A stretch of 64,000 bases of DNA. Source: CAYRML01 sp050942825. GTDB taxonomy: Bacteria > Bacillota > Dehalobacteriia > UBA4068. The translations under genes were made by a program, and so were the position numbers. Shown in pieces: positions 49,479 through 56,328 of the stretch. Positions within the stretch are counted from its first letter, which is position 1; each line of letters opens with the position of its first letter. Location: contig JBMNOA010000002.1 of NCBI GenBank assembly GCA_050942825.1, positions 6,177-70,176 on the forward strand, read 5' to 3'. The notes under the pieces were generated by a model, which was given only the letters and a program-made list of their open reading frames with translations, ran no database searches and had not been told where the DNA came from.

Positions 49479-50174
49479 ATGCAAATAGAACTTAGCCATC
49501 GTTTGGATAAAGTTGCCGGCATGGTTATTCCCGGGAAAATTACTGCCGATATCGGAGCCGACCATGCTTATTTGTCGGTTTATTTGGTAATCAATAATAT
49601 TTGTCCCAAGGTTATCGCTACTGATAGGGTTAGAGGGCCTTTGGTTTCTGCCCGCCAATTAGTTGAACTCCTTTCTTTGGATAAGCAAATAGATATTCGC
49701 TTAGGGGAAGGATTAGAAGTGCTAACCCCCGGTGAGGCTGCTACTATCTGCATAGCCGGTATGGGTGGCTCTACCATCAGGTCTATTTTGCATGCTTCCC
49801 CTGATGTGTTGGAAAAGACGCAAAGATTGGTGCTGCAGCCGCAGAGAAATATTGCTGATCTTCGTTATTACCTAGCGGAGACCGGCTGGAAAATCATTGC
49901 TGAAGAGATTGTTATGGATAGCGGTTTTTATTATCAGATAATGTCTGTGGAAAAGGGTCACATGGTTCTTACTGATGAAGAGGCTGAGTTTGGCCCATTG
50001 CTTTTAGCTAGGAGGCATCCGCTTTTGACTTCTTATATGGAATTGAAGCTGGCTGATTATAAAAGTCTGATAGAAAGATTAAATGCGCAAGAGGGTGTTG
50101 ATGTTCAGGCTCGAATTGAGGAGCTGATGGACGAAGTCGCCTCCATAGAAAAATTACTGGCAAATTATGGTTAA
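49479..50174 (+). CDS. trmK: tRNA (adenine22-N1)-methyltransferase
   Basis: TrmK methylates A22 of bacterial tRNAs with SAM. The 231-residue protein starts MQIELSHRLDKVAGMVIPG and has the SAM-binding ADIGADHAYLSVYL. GMGGSTIRSIL and VLQPQRNIADLRYYL complete the family pattern. The C-terminal third is a coiled-coil-like helical domain. GAAGGGG precedes the ATG. In many Firmicutes trmK follows rpoD; here the tRNA and accessory stretch lie between. Confidence 0.94.
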   Translation: MQIELSHRLDKVAGMVIPGKITADIGADHAYLSVYLVINNICPKVIATDRVRGPLVSARQLVELLSLDKQIDIRLGEGLEVLTPGEAATICIAGMGGSTIRSILHASPDVLEKTQRLVLQPQRNIADLRYYLAETGWKIIAEEIVMDSGFYYQIMSVEKGHMVLTDEEAEFGPLLLARRHPLLTSYMELKLADYKSLIERLNAQEGVDVQARIEELMDEVASIEKLLANYG

Positions 50175-50177
50175 AAA

Positions 50178-50213
50178 AAACAGAAAATAGGCTTTAATTT
50201 CTTTTCTGTTTAT
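50178..50213 (+). terminator. Intrinsic terminator after trmK
   Basis: AAACAGAAAA (50178-50187) pairs with TTTTCTGTTT (50202-50211); T-rich sequence follows. Confidence 0.8.
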
Positions 50214-50237
50214 ATTTTATAATAAAATGTTAAAAAG

Positions 50238-50266
50238 TTGCGAAAAAAGTGTACAAGTGCTATAAT
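50238..50266 (+). promoter_or_regulatory. Promoter for RNase P RNA
   Basis: TTGCGA at 50238-50243, 17-base spacer, TATAAT at 50261-50266. The start would be near 50273, a few bases before the RNA body. Confidence 0.85.
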
Positions 50267-50279
50267 ATTATATCGCCGA

Positions 50280-50641
50280 GTTTTATCCGAGTAAGACGAA
50301 TGAACGCAGGCAGAGTGCCGAAAGGCCCTGTCTGAGGAAAGTCCGGGCTCCATAGGGCAAAGTGCTGGCTAACGGCCAGTGAGGGCGACCTTAAGGATAG
50401 TGCCACAGAAATGCAAACCGCCTCCGCTTTTATTGGGGGTAAGGATGGAACGGTGCGGTAAGAGCGCACCAGCAATCAGGTGACTGATTGGCTAGGTAAA
50501 CCCCACTTGGAGCAAGACCGAAAAGGAAAATATCAGGGCTGCCCGTCCTTTTTTCTGGGTTAGGTTGCTAAAGACTTCTGGCAACAGATGTCGTAGATAG
50601 ATGTTCATTTATTACAGAACTCGGCTTACAGACTTGCTCGG
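50280..50641 (+). ncRNA. rnpB: RNase P RNA, type A
   Basis: The catalytic RNA that trims tRNA 5' ends. Conserved core segments appear in order: GAGGAAAGTCCGGGCTCC near 50334, GTGCCACAGAAA near 50401, AAGGATGGAACGGTGCGGTA near 50442, GGTAAACCCC near 50495, GGAGCAAGACCGAAAAGG near 50508, and ACAGAACTCGGCTTA near 50615. The ends CCGAGTAAG (50287) and CTTGCTCGG (50633-50641) pair as P1. Length and peripheral stems fit the ancestral type A rather than the Bacillus type B, consistent with Clostridia of this kind. Exact ends are approximate. Confidence 0.95.
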
Positions 50642-50690
50642 ATCAGCTCGGTAATTTGTTAAATGATGATGTGATAGAGGGGGAAAAACA

Positions 50691-51074
50691 GTGCAGGATT
50701 TACAGCAGTTATTTGAGAAAATGCAAGACTATACCAAAATGACGGAAGAATTGCCTTTTCCCGAATTCTCTCAATATTATCAAGAAGTCATGACCTGCTT
50801 GCAAAAAGATTATCAAGAATTTGATCAAGAGGATTTGATCAAGGCTAAAGGTATTTGTTCGATAATTTTTATCAATGCTCAAGCAAGAGCTATGAAAAAA
50901 GATGATAACCGCAAAAAATTTCTAAAAATAGCGGAAAAATCAAATTTCTGGCAGGATGCTATCAAGTCCCGTCTTATGAAAGAGGGACTTTCCGCTCAGG
51001 AAATAAGCGACAAAGAGGAAGCACTATGGCAAGATGATGCCAGCGCAGAGACAAGCGAAGAAGCCGGCCAATAA
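50691..51074 (+). CDS. Hypothetical acidic helical protein, 127 residues
   Basis: The GTG start follows AGAGGGGGA. The sequence is mostly helical: LQQLFEKMQDYTKMTEELPF, FSQYYQEVMTCLQKDYQEFD, and an acidic end (DDASAETSEEAGQ). No signal peptide, membrane segment or catalytic motif is visible. I do not recognise the family. It lies between rnpB and trmB, 38 bases before trmB, so it may be co-transcribed with trmB and thrC. Confidence 0.75.
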   Translation: MQDLQQLFEKMQDYTKMTEELPFPEFSQYYQEVMTCLQKDYQEFDQEDLIKAKGICSIIFINAQARAMKKDDNRKKFLKIAEKSNFWQDAIKSRLMKEGLSAQEISDKEEALWQDDASAETSEEAGQ

Positions 51075-51112
51075 GCAGACGTTTTGATTATTGACTTAAA
51101 GGAGGGTTTGCT

Positions 51113-51745
51113 TTGCGCCTGCGCCGACAGCCACAGGCTAAAGAATTTATTCAAAAGAGTGAGCTTTTACTGACCCGGCCACAAGATTTTATTGGTAGGT
51201 GGTCATCTATTTATCCTGTAGGCCCCATATATTTGGAGATAGGCATGGGTAAAGGCCGTTTTATTACCGATTGCGCCTTGCGCTTCCCTGAGAATAATTA
51301 TCTGGGTTTGGAACTCAGAGAAGAGATGATTATGACAGCTATTGGTCGGCTGCAGGGGCAAGTCCCGCATAATTTACGCTTTTTATGGCTCAATGCCCGA
51401 TTATTGCCCGATATTTTTGCTCAGGGAGAAATAAATGGCATTTATCTCAATTTTTCCGATCCCTGGCCAAAAAAAAGACATGCTAAAAGAAGATTGACCC
51501 ATCCTAATTTTTTGCATATATATGAACATATTTTACATCCTGACGGACAAATATTTTTCAAAACTGATAATCAGGATTTCTATTATTGGTCTTTAGATAG
51601 TTTTTCCGATAATAATTGGAAGATTATAGAAAAAAGTAAGGATTGGCCTTTATGTGAGGGTGATGTAATGACGGAATACGAACAAAGATATCGCCAAAAA
51701 GGCCAGCCTATTTATTTTTGTCGTTTGGCCAATCCAGATAAATAA
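51113..51745 (+). CDS. trmB: tRNA (guanine46-N7)-methyltransferase
   Basis: TrmB makes m7G46 in the variable loop of tRNA. The 210-residue product has the SAM motif YLEIGMGKGRFITDCA, NYLGLELREEMI and the signature NFSDPWPKKRHAKRRLTH. The start is TTG behind AAAGGAGGG. thrC follows after 20 bases. Confidence 0.96.
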   Translation: MRLRRQPQAKEFIQKSELLLTRPQDFIGRWSSIYPVGPIYLEIGMGKGRFITDCALRFPENNYLGLELREEMIMTAIGRLQGQVPHNLRFLWLNARLLPDIFAQGEINGIYLNFSDPWPKKRHAKRRLTHPNFLHIYEHILHPDGQIFFKTDNQDFYYWSLDSFSDNNWKIIEKSKDWPLCEGDVMTEYEQRYRQKGQPIYFCRLANPDK

Positions 51746-51765
51746 TACTTGTAAGGAGGGGTATT

Positions 51766-53244
51766 ATGAAATATATCAGCACCAGAAGCAAAAGTGAACC
51801 TATTAGCGCAGCTGCGGCGATTTGTTTAGGCATAGCTCCTGACGGAGGGTTATTCGTTCCTCAAAGTTTTCCCTATTTTATGCCGGAAAACATAGCCTCT
51901 ATGTCCTATCGCGATCTGGCCGAGAAAATTTTTGCTCTTTATCTGGAAGATTATAGCGAGCAAGAAATTGCTTCTATGGTTGATGCTGCATATTACAGCG
52001 GTAATTTTGATGAACAGATAGCTCCGACTGTAACTGTGGGCGAAAGAGAAGTTTTGGAATTGTGGCATGGCCCGACAGCTGCTTTTAAAGATATGGCTTT
52101 GCAGATAATGCCCCGCTTTTTGTCAGCCGCCGTTAAAAAAATCGGTGATGACAAAGAGATCGTTATACTGGTTGCTACTTCCGGTGATACTGGCAAAGCG
52201 GCTTTAGAAGGTTTCAAAGATGTGGATGGCGTAAAAATAATCGTCTTTTATCCCGCAGGCGGTGTCAGCCGCATTCAGGAATTACAGATGCTGACCACTA
52301 CCGGCAATAATACCTATGTGGTGGGCGTAAAGGGTAATTTTGACCATTGTCAGACTGCGGTCAAAGAGGTCTTTGCCGACCAAGAGTTTGCTATCAAAAT
52401 GGCAGCGGCGGATAAGCAATTCTCTTCTGCCAATTCCATTAACTGGGGTAGACTTTTGCCACAGATTGTTTATTATTATTATGCCTATGCTCAGATGGTG
52501 GCCAAAGGTAGGATCAAAGTAGGCCAAAAGATCAATGCTGTAGTACCTACAGGTAATTTCGGCGATATATTGGCCGCATATTATGCAAAAAAAATGGGTC
52601 TGCCCTTGGATAAGCTGGTCTGTGCTTCCAATGAAAATAATGTTTTGACCGATGTCATTAAAGACGGCTATTATAATAGAGTCAGGCCTTTCTATAAAAC
52701 CACCAGCCCTTCTATGGACATCTTGGTTTCCAGTAATTTTGAAAGATTTGTCTTTGATATGCTGGATCAAGATGCCCAAGAAACAGCTGCTGATTTCCAA
52801 AAACTCAAAGCAGAGGGTAGTTTCTCTGTACCTGCAGAAGTAACCGCTAGGTGGAAAGAATTTCTGGCAGCAGACTATGCTGATCAAAAAGAAGCTGCAA
52901 CTGCAATTGCCCAAGTGTTTGTTAAATATCAATATCTTATGGACCCTCATACGGCAGTGGCTTATGCTGTAGCTGATAAATATCTAGAGCAAACTGGGGA
53001 TAAATCCCCCCTTTTGATAGTTTCTACAGCTAGCCCTTATAAATTTCCGGCAGCAGTACTGCAAGCATTGGGTCAGGATATAAAAGATATCGATGAAAAT
53101 GAACTGCCGGCACTCTTGGCCAAGATTTCCGGGGGCACTGTACATCCGGCTTTATTGGATGTCGACAAAAAAGAAATCCGTCATCACCGTCAGGCTGATA
53201 AAGAAGAGATAGCGCAAACGGTAGCGGATATTCTAGGATTATAA
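51766..53244 (+). CDS. thrC: Threonine synthase
   Basis: A PLP enzyme that converts O-phosphohomoserine to threonine. The 492-residue length is that of the longer, class-I-type enzymes. The PLP lysine is K108 in HGPTAAFKDMALQIM. ATSGDTGKAALEGF binds the cofactor phosphate, and SANSINWGRLLPQIVYY is typical. AAGGAGGGG precedes the ATG. No other threonine gene is near, so it stands apart from hom and thrB. Confidence 0.95.
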   Translation: MKYISTRSKSEPISAAAAICLGIAPDGGLFVPQSFPYFMPENIASMSYRDLAEKIFALYLEDYSEQEIASMVDAAYYSGNFDEQIAPTVTVGEREVLELWHGPTAAFKDMALQIMPRFLSAAVKKIGDDKEIVILVATSGDTGKAALEGFKDVDGVKIIVFYPAGGVSRIQELQMLTTTGNNTYVVGVKGNFDHCQTAVKEVFADQEFAIKMAAADKQFSSANSINWGRLLPQIVYYYYAYAQMVAKGRIKVGQKINAVVPTGNFGDILAAYYAKKMGLPLDKLVCASNENNVLTDVIKDGYYNRVRPFYKTTSPSMDILVSSNFERFVFDMLDQDAQETAADFQKLKAEGSFSVPAEVTARWKEFLAADYADQKEAATAIAQVFVKYQYLMDPHTAVAYAVADKYLEQTGDKSPLLIVSTASPYKFPAAVLQALGQDIKDIDENELPALLAKISGGTVHPALLDVDKKEIRHHRQADKEEIAQTVADILGL

Positions 53245-53271
53245 TGGGGTTTGTTTGATAGAAAATTATAA

Positions 53272-53300
53272 AAAAGCAGCTCATTTGAGCTGCTTTTGTT
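53272..53300. terminator. Bidirectional terminator between thrC and the zinc-ribbon gene
   Basis: AAAAGCAGCTCA and TGAGCTGCTTTT form a perfect stem with a short loop, T-rich on both strands. It serves convergent genes. Confidence 0.9.
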
Positions 53301-53321
53301 TTATTAATCAATTCTTATCAA

Positions 53322-53612
53322 TTAATAAGATTGACGTTGTTTTTCGTAACAGTCGCGGCAATATACCGGGCGGTCTTCTGTTGGACGAAAAGGAACTTGC
53401 GTATCCACACCACATTCTGCACAGACTACGTTGAACATTTCACGTTCGCCACGAGCGCTGTTGCGTTGACGTTTACGGGCCGCACGACATTCGGAACAAC
53501 GGGCAGGATCGTTTTGAAATCCTTTTTCAGCATAAAATTCTTGCTCGGAAGCGGAGAAAATAAATTCAGCACCACATTCCTTGCAGGTTAGAGTTCTGTC
53601 TTCAAAAGCCAT
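53322..53612 (-). CDS. Small double zinc-ribbon protein (zf-trcl type)
   Basis: A 96-residue protein starting MAFEDRTLTCKECGAEFIF. It has two zinc-ribbon units: CKEC...CSEC at about residues 10-42, and CAEC...CRDC at about 64-88, the latter with VPFRPTEDRPVYCRDCYE. The family is common in Clostridia, of unknown function, and some members are linked to stress or cold. AAGGAGGA precedes the ATG. It is divergent from cspA. Its leader folds onto the ribosome site. Confidence 0.9.
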   Translation of the reverse strand: MAFEDRTLTCKECGAEFIFSASEQEFYAEKGFQNDPARCSECRAARKRQRNSARGEREMFNVVCAECGVDTQVPFRPTEDRPVYCRDCYEKQRQSY

Positions 53613-53615
53613 ATT

Positions 53616-53686
53616 TGAGTCCTCCTTCTTTGGATTTTCCTAATGTTTGTACCCGCAATCCAAAGCTATGGCCCTTATAGGACTCA
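53616..53686 (-). promoter_or_regulatory. Nested hairpin leader over the zinc-ribbon gene's ribosome site
   Basis: TGAGTCCT (53616-53623) pairs with AGGACTCA (53679-53686), and inside it CTTTGGATT (53628-53636) pairs with AATCCAAAG (53657-53665), both perfectly. In the minus-strand RNA the outer stem takes up the 3' end of the AAGGAGGA ribosome site, so folding would limit initiation. It may be an RNA thermometer, riboswitch platform or protein site. The pairing is seen; the role is inferred. Confidence 0.65.
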
Positions 53687-53721
53687 GGGGACGCTGGCGA
53701 AATAACAGTAGGTTATAATTC

Positions 53722-53750
53722 ATTATATAATCGTTTGCTTAAAAATGCAA
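53722..53750 (-). promoter_or_regulatory. Minus-strand promoter for the zinc-ribbon gene
   Basis: On the minus strand TTGCAT, a 17-base spacer and TATAAT (plus-strand ATTATA near 53722-53727). The predicted leader is about 100 bases and holds the nested hairpin. Confidence 0.75.
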
Positions 53751-53831
53751 GAATTTTTTGGCAAAAGTAAAAACAACTTTTATTTTGTCCTAAATTGATA
53801 AAAAGGCAGTAAAAAATATTTATTTATTTTC

Positions 53832-53861
53832 TTGTAAAAGGCTATAAGGGTATGCTATAAT
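53832..53861 (+). promoter_or_regulatory. Promoter for the cold-shock gene
   Basis: TTGTAA at 53832-53837, 18-base spacer, TATAAT at 53856-53861 with TG one base before (extended -10). The leader would be only about 26 bases, unlike the long thermosensing leader of Escherichia coli cspA. Confidence 0.75.
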
Positions 53862-53893
53862 AAATGAGCAATTATTTATTTAGGAGGTACCAC

Positions 53894-54091
53894 ATGGAAG
53901 GCAAAGTAAAATGGTTTAATGCGGAAAAAGGTTTTGGTTTCATTGAAAGAGATGGCGGCGAAGATGTTTTTGTTCATTTTTCTGCTATCCAATCTGAAGG
54001 CTTCAAAACTCTTGACGAAGGCCAAGCTGTTCAATTTGATGTTGTAGATGGCCCTCGCGGTCCGCAAGCTGCCAATGTAAGCAAACTGTAG
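53894..54091 (+). CDS. Cold-shock protein (CspA family)
   Basis: A 65-residue single-stranded nucleic-acid-binding OB-fold protein. RNP1 is KGFGFI and RNP2 is VFVHF, both intact, in the typical start MEGKVKWFNAEKGFGFIERD. TAGGAGG precedes the ATG at 53894; an upstream in-frame ATG at 53864 lies within the promoter/leader and is not used. Paralogues are usual, so I give no specific letter. Confidence 0.95.
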   Translation: MEGKVKWFNAEKGFGFIERDGGEDVFVHFSAIQSEGFKTLDEGQAVQFDVVDGPRGPQAANVSKL

Positions 54092-54167
54092 AGTCCAAAA
54101 AGAAGCTTGATTGTTGTCAGGCTAATGCCATACCAAATGATATATATATATTTTATTTTTTGGTACC

Positions 54168-54200
54168 AAAAAGATCTCATCTAAGGTGGGATCTTTTTTT
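54168..54200 (+). terminator. Intrinsic terminator after the cold-shock gene
   Basis: AAAAAGATCTCA and TGGGATCTTTTT pair with one G-T pair and a seven-base loop, then a T-run. A second, weaker TACCAAA/TTTGGTA pair lies just upstream. Confidence 0.85.
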
Positions 54201-54256
54201 ATATTAATTTACCTAATAAAGGAAGCACTAACAGTTCCTTTTGATAATAAATCTTA

Positions 54257-54286
54257 TTTATATATATTAGCGAATTATGTTATAAT
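54257..54286 (+). promoter_or_regulatory. Promoter for uvrBAC
   Basis: TATAAT at 54281-54286 with TG one base before (extended -10) and a weak TTTATA -35 at 54257-54262. A degenerate CGAA...GTT pattern lies at 54271-54281 but is one base short of a Firmicute LexA box, so SOS control is not claimed. Confidence 0.6.
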
Positions 54287-54312
54287 AAAACGTAAGACAA
54301 GGGGGTATTATC

Positions 54313-56280
54313 TTGGCTGAATTTTTACTAAATAGTAAATATGCTCCGGCTGGTGACCAGATCAAGGCTATTAGAGAACTGGAAGAAGGTATTAATAAAG
54401 GCTTATCCCATCAGGTGCTTTTAGGCGTTACCGGGTCCGGCAAGACCTTTACTATGGCTAATGTGATAGCGGATCTGCAAAAGCCGACTTTGGTCATTGC
54501 TCATAACAAAACATTGGCCGCACAGCTCTATGGAGAATTTAGGGAGTTTTTCCCGCAAAATGCCGTAGAATACTTTGTCAGTTATTACGATTATTATCAG
54601 CCGGAGGCTTATATACCCTCCAGCGATACTTATATAGCTAAGGATGCCGCTATCAACGATGAAATAGAAAAATTGCGCCATTCGGCTACTGCTTCTTTAT
54701 TAGAGAGGCGTGATGTGATAATCATTGCCAGCGTATCGGCTATTTATGGTCTAGGAGATCCGGCCGATTATCTGGAGTTGAGCCTAAGCTTGAGACCGGG
54801 AATGACGGTGGAGCGTGATTATCTATTACACCGCTTGGTGACTATGCAGTATCAGCGCAATGAGATAGATTTTAAACGCGGTACATTTAGGGTGCGCGGC
54901 GATGTCATAGAAATTTTTCCTGCCGGAGCCAGTGATAAAGCTATTAGGATCGAGTTGTTCGGCGATGAGATAGAAAGGATCAGTGATGTAGATACCTTGA
55001 AAGGGCAGCAGCTTTGTCAGCGGAATTATGCTTATATTTTCCCTGCCAACCATTATGTGACTGTTAATGAAAAAATGAAAAAAGCCATTCTTTCCATCAA
55101 TGAGGAATTAAGAGAGCAATTGAACTTTTTACGTCAGCAGGGCAAATTGCTGGAAGCACAAAGATTGGAACAAAGGACCAACTTTGATCTGGAAATGATG
55201 GAGGAACTTGGTTATTGCAGCGGTATTGAAAATTACAGCCGTCATTTGACGGGGCGTGAAGCAGGAGATCCTCCTTATACTCTGCTGGATTATTTCCCGC
55301 AAGATTATTTAATCATGATAGATGAATCACATGTCACCATACCACAGTTGCGTGCCATGTATGAAGGGGACCGCTCCCGCAAGGAAAGTCTAGTCAATTA
55401 TGGTTTTCGTCTACCTTCGGCCAAGGACAATCGACCGCTGATGTTTAGAGAATTTGAACAAAAGAGCAATCAATTAATCTATCTTTCTGCTACGCCAGGT
55501 CCTTATGAGCTGGAACATTGTCAGAATCTTGTGGAGCAGGTAGTAAGACCCACGGGGCTTGTCGATCCGCAGATCGAGGTGCTTCCTGTAAAAGGGCAGA
55601 TTGACAACTTGTTGGAACAGATACGTCAAAGAACTTCTAAAAAAGAACGGGTTTTGGTTACCGCTTTAACCAAGAGAATGGCCGAAGATCTGACCTCTTA
55701 TCTGGTGCAAGCGGGTGTAGCGGCCCATTATATGCATTCTGAGGTCAAAACCTTAGAGCGCATGGCTCTTGTAAGGGATCTGCGTTTAGGTGTATTCGAT
55801 GTGCTGGTAGGTATCAATCTCTTGCGGGAAGGCCTGGATTTGCCGGAAGTGACTTTGGTAGCGATACTTGATGCCGATAAAGAGGGTTTTTTGCGTTCGG
55901 AGCGTTCTTTGATCCAAACTATAGGCCGGGCTGCCAGAAATACTGAAGGCAAGGTCATCATGTATGCTGACCGGATCACGGATTCTATGGATAAAGCTAT
56001 CAAAGAGACTGAGCGGCGTCGTGCCTTGCAGATAAAATATAATCAGGAACATGGCATCATTCCACAGACCATAGTCAAGGATATACGGGATGTTATTTCC
56101 ACTGTATTATCCGAAAGCTCGGATAAACCCGCTGATCCTACAAAGATGAGTAAAAAAGAAAGGCAAGCTTTGATCCTCAGTCTGGAAAAAGAGATGAGAG
56201 AAGCTGCACGCCGTTTGGAATTTGAAGAAGCAGCTGCTTTGAGAGATCTCTTGATAGAAATACGGGCTGCAGATAATTAA
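54313..56280 (+). CDS. uvrB: Excinuclease ABC subunit B
   Basis: UvrB is the damage-verifying helicase-like subunit of nucleotide excision repair. The 655-residue protein has Walker A GVTGSGKT (about 36-43) and the beta-hairpin region with YYDYYQPEAYIPSSDTYI. Later are LIDESH as MIDESHVT, GINLLREGLDLPEVTLVA and QTIGRAARN. The C-terminal UVR motif (EKEMREAARRLEFEEAAALR) binds UvrC. The TTG start follows AAGGGGG. uvrA and uvrC follow directly. Confidence 0.97.
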   Translation: MAEFLLNSKYAPAGDQIKAIRELEEGINKGLSHQVLLGVTGSGKTFTMANVIADLQKPTLVIAHNKTLAAQLYGEFREFFPQNAVEYFVSYYDYYQPEAYIPSSDTYIAKDAAINDEIEKLRHSATASLLERRDVIIIASVSAIYGLGDPADYLELSLSLRPGMTVERDYLLHRLVTMQYQRNEIDFKRGTFRVRGDVIEIFPAGASDKAIRIELFGDEIERISDVDTLKGQQLCQRNYAYIFPANHYVTVNEKMKKAILSINEELREQLNFLRQQGKLLEAQRLEQRTNFDLEMMEELGYCSGIENYSRHLTGREAGDPPYTLLDYFPQDYLIMIDESHVTIPQLRAMYEGDRSRKESLVNYGFRLPSAKDNRPLMFREFEQKSNQLIYLSATPGPYELEHCQNLVEQVVRPTGLVDPQIEVLPVKGQIDNLLEQIRQRTSKKERVLVTALTKRMAEDLTSYLVQAGVAAHYMHSEVKTLERMALVRDLRLGVFDVLVGINLLREGLDLPEVTLVAILDADKEGFLRSERSLIQTIGRAARNTEGKVIMYADRITDSMDKAIKETERRRALQIKYNQEHGIIPQTIVKDIRDVISTVLSESSDKPADPTKMSKKERQALILSLEKEMREAARRLEFEEAAALRDLLIEIRAADN

Positions 56281-56328
56281 CTAAGCTTCAATAAATATAA
56301 TTTGGATATTGGACAGGAGTAAAAATTT

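Noticed and set aside
52282..52950. 222-codon minus-strand frame inside thrC
   Set aside because: Antisense shadow of a conserved enzyme gene, no family resemblance.
54271..54284. Possible LexA box before uvrB
   Set aside because: The CGAA...GTT halves are one base too close and the right half is degenerate compared with the Firmicute consensus.
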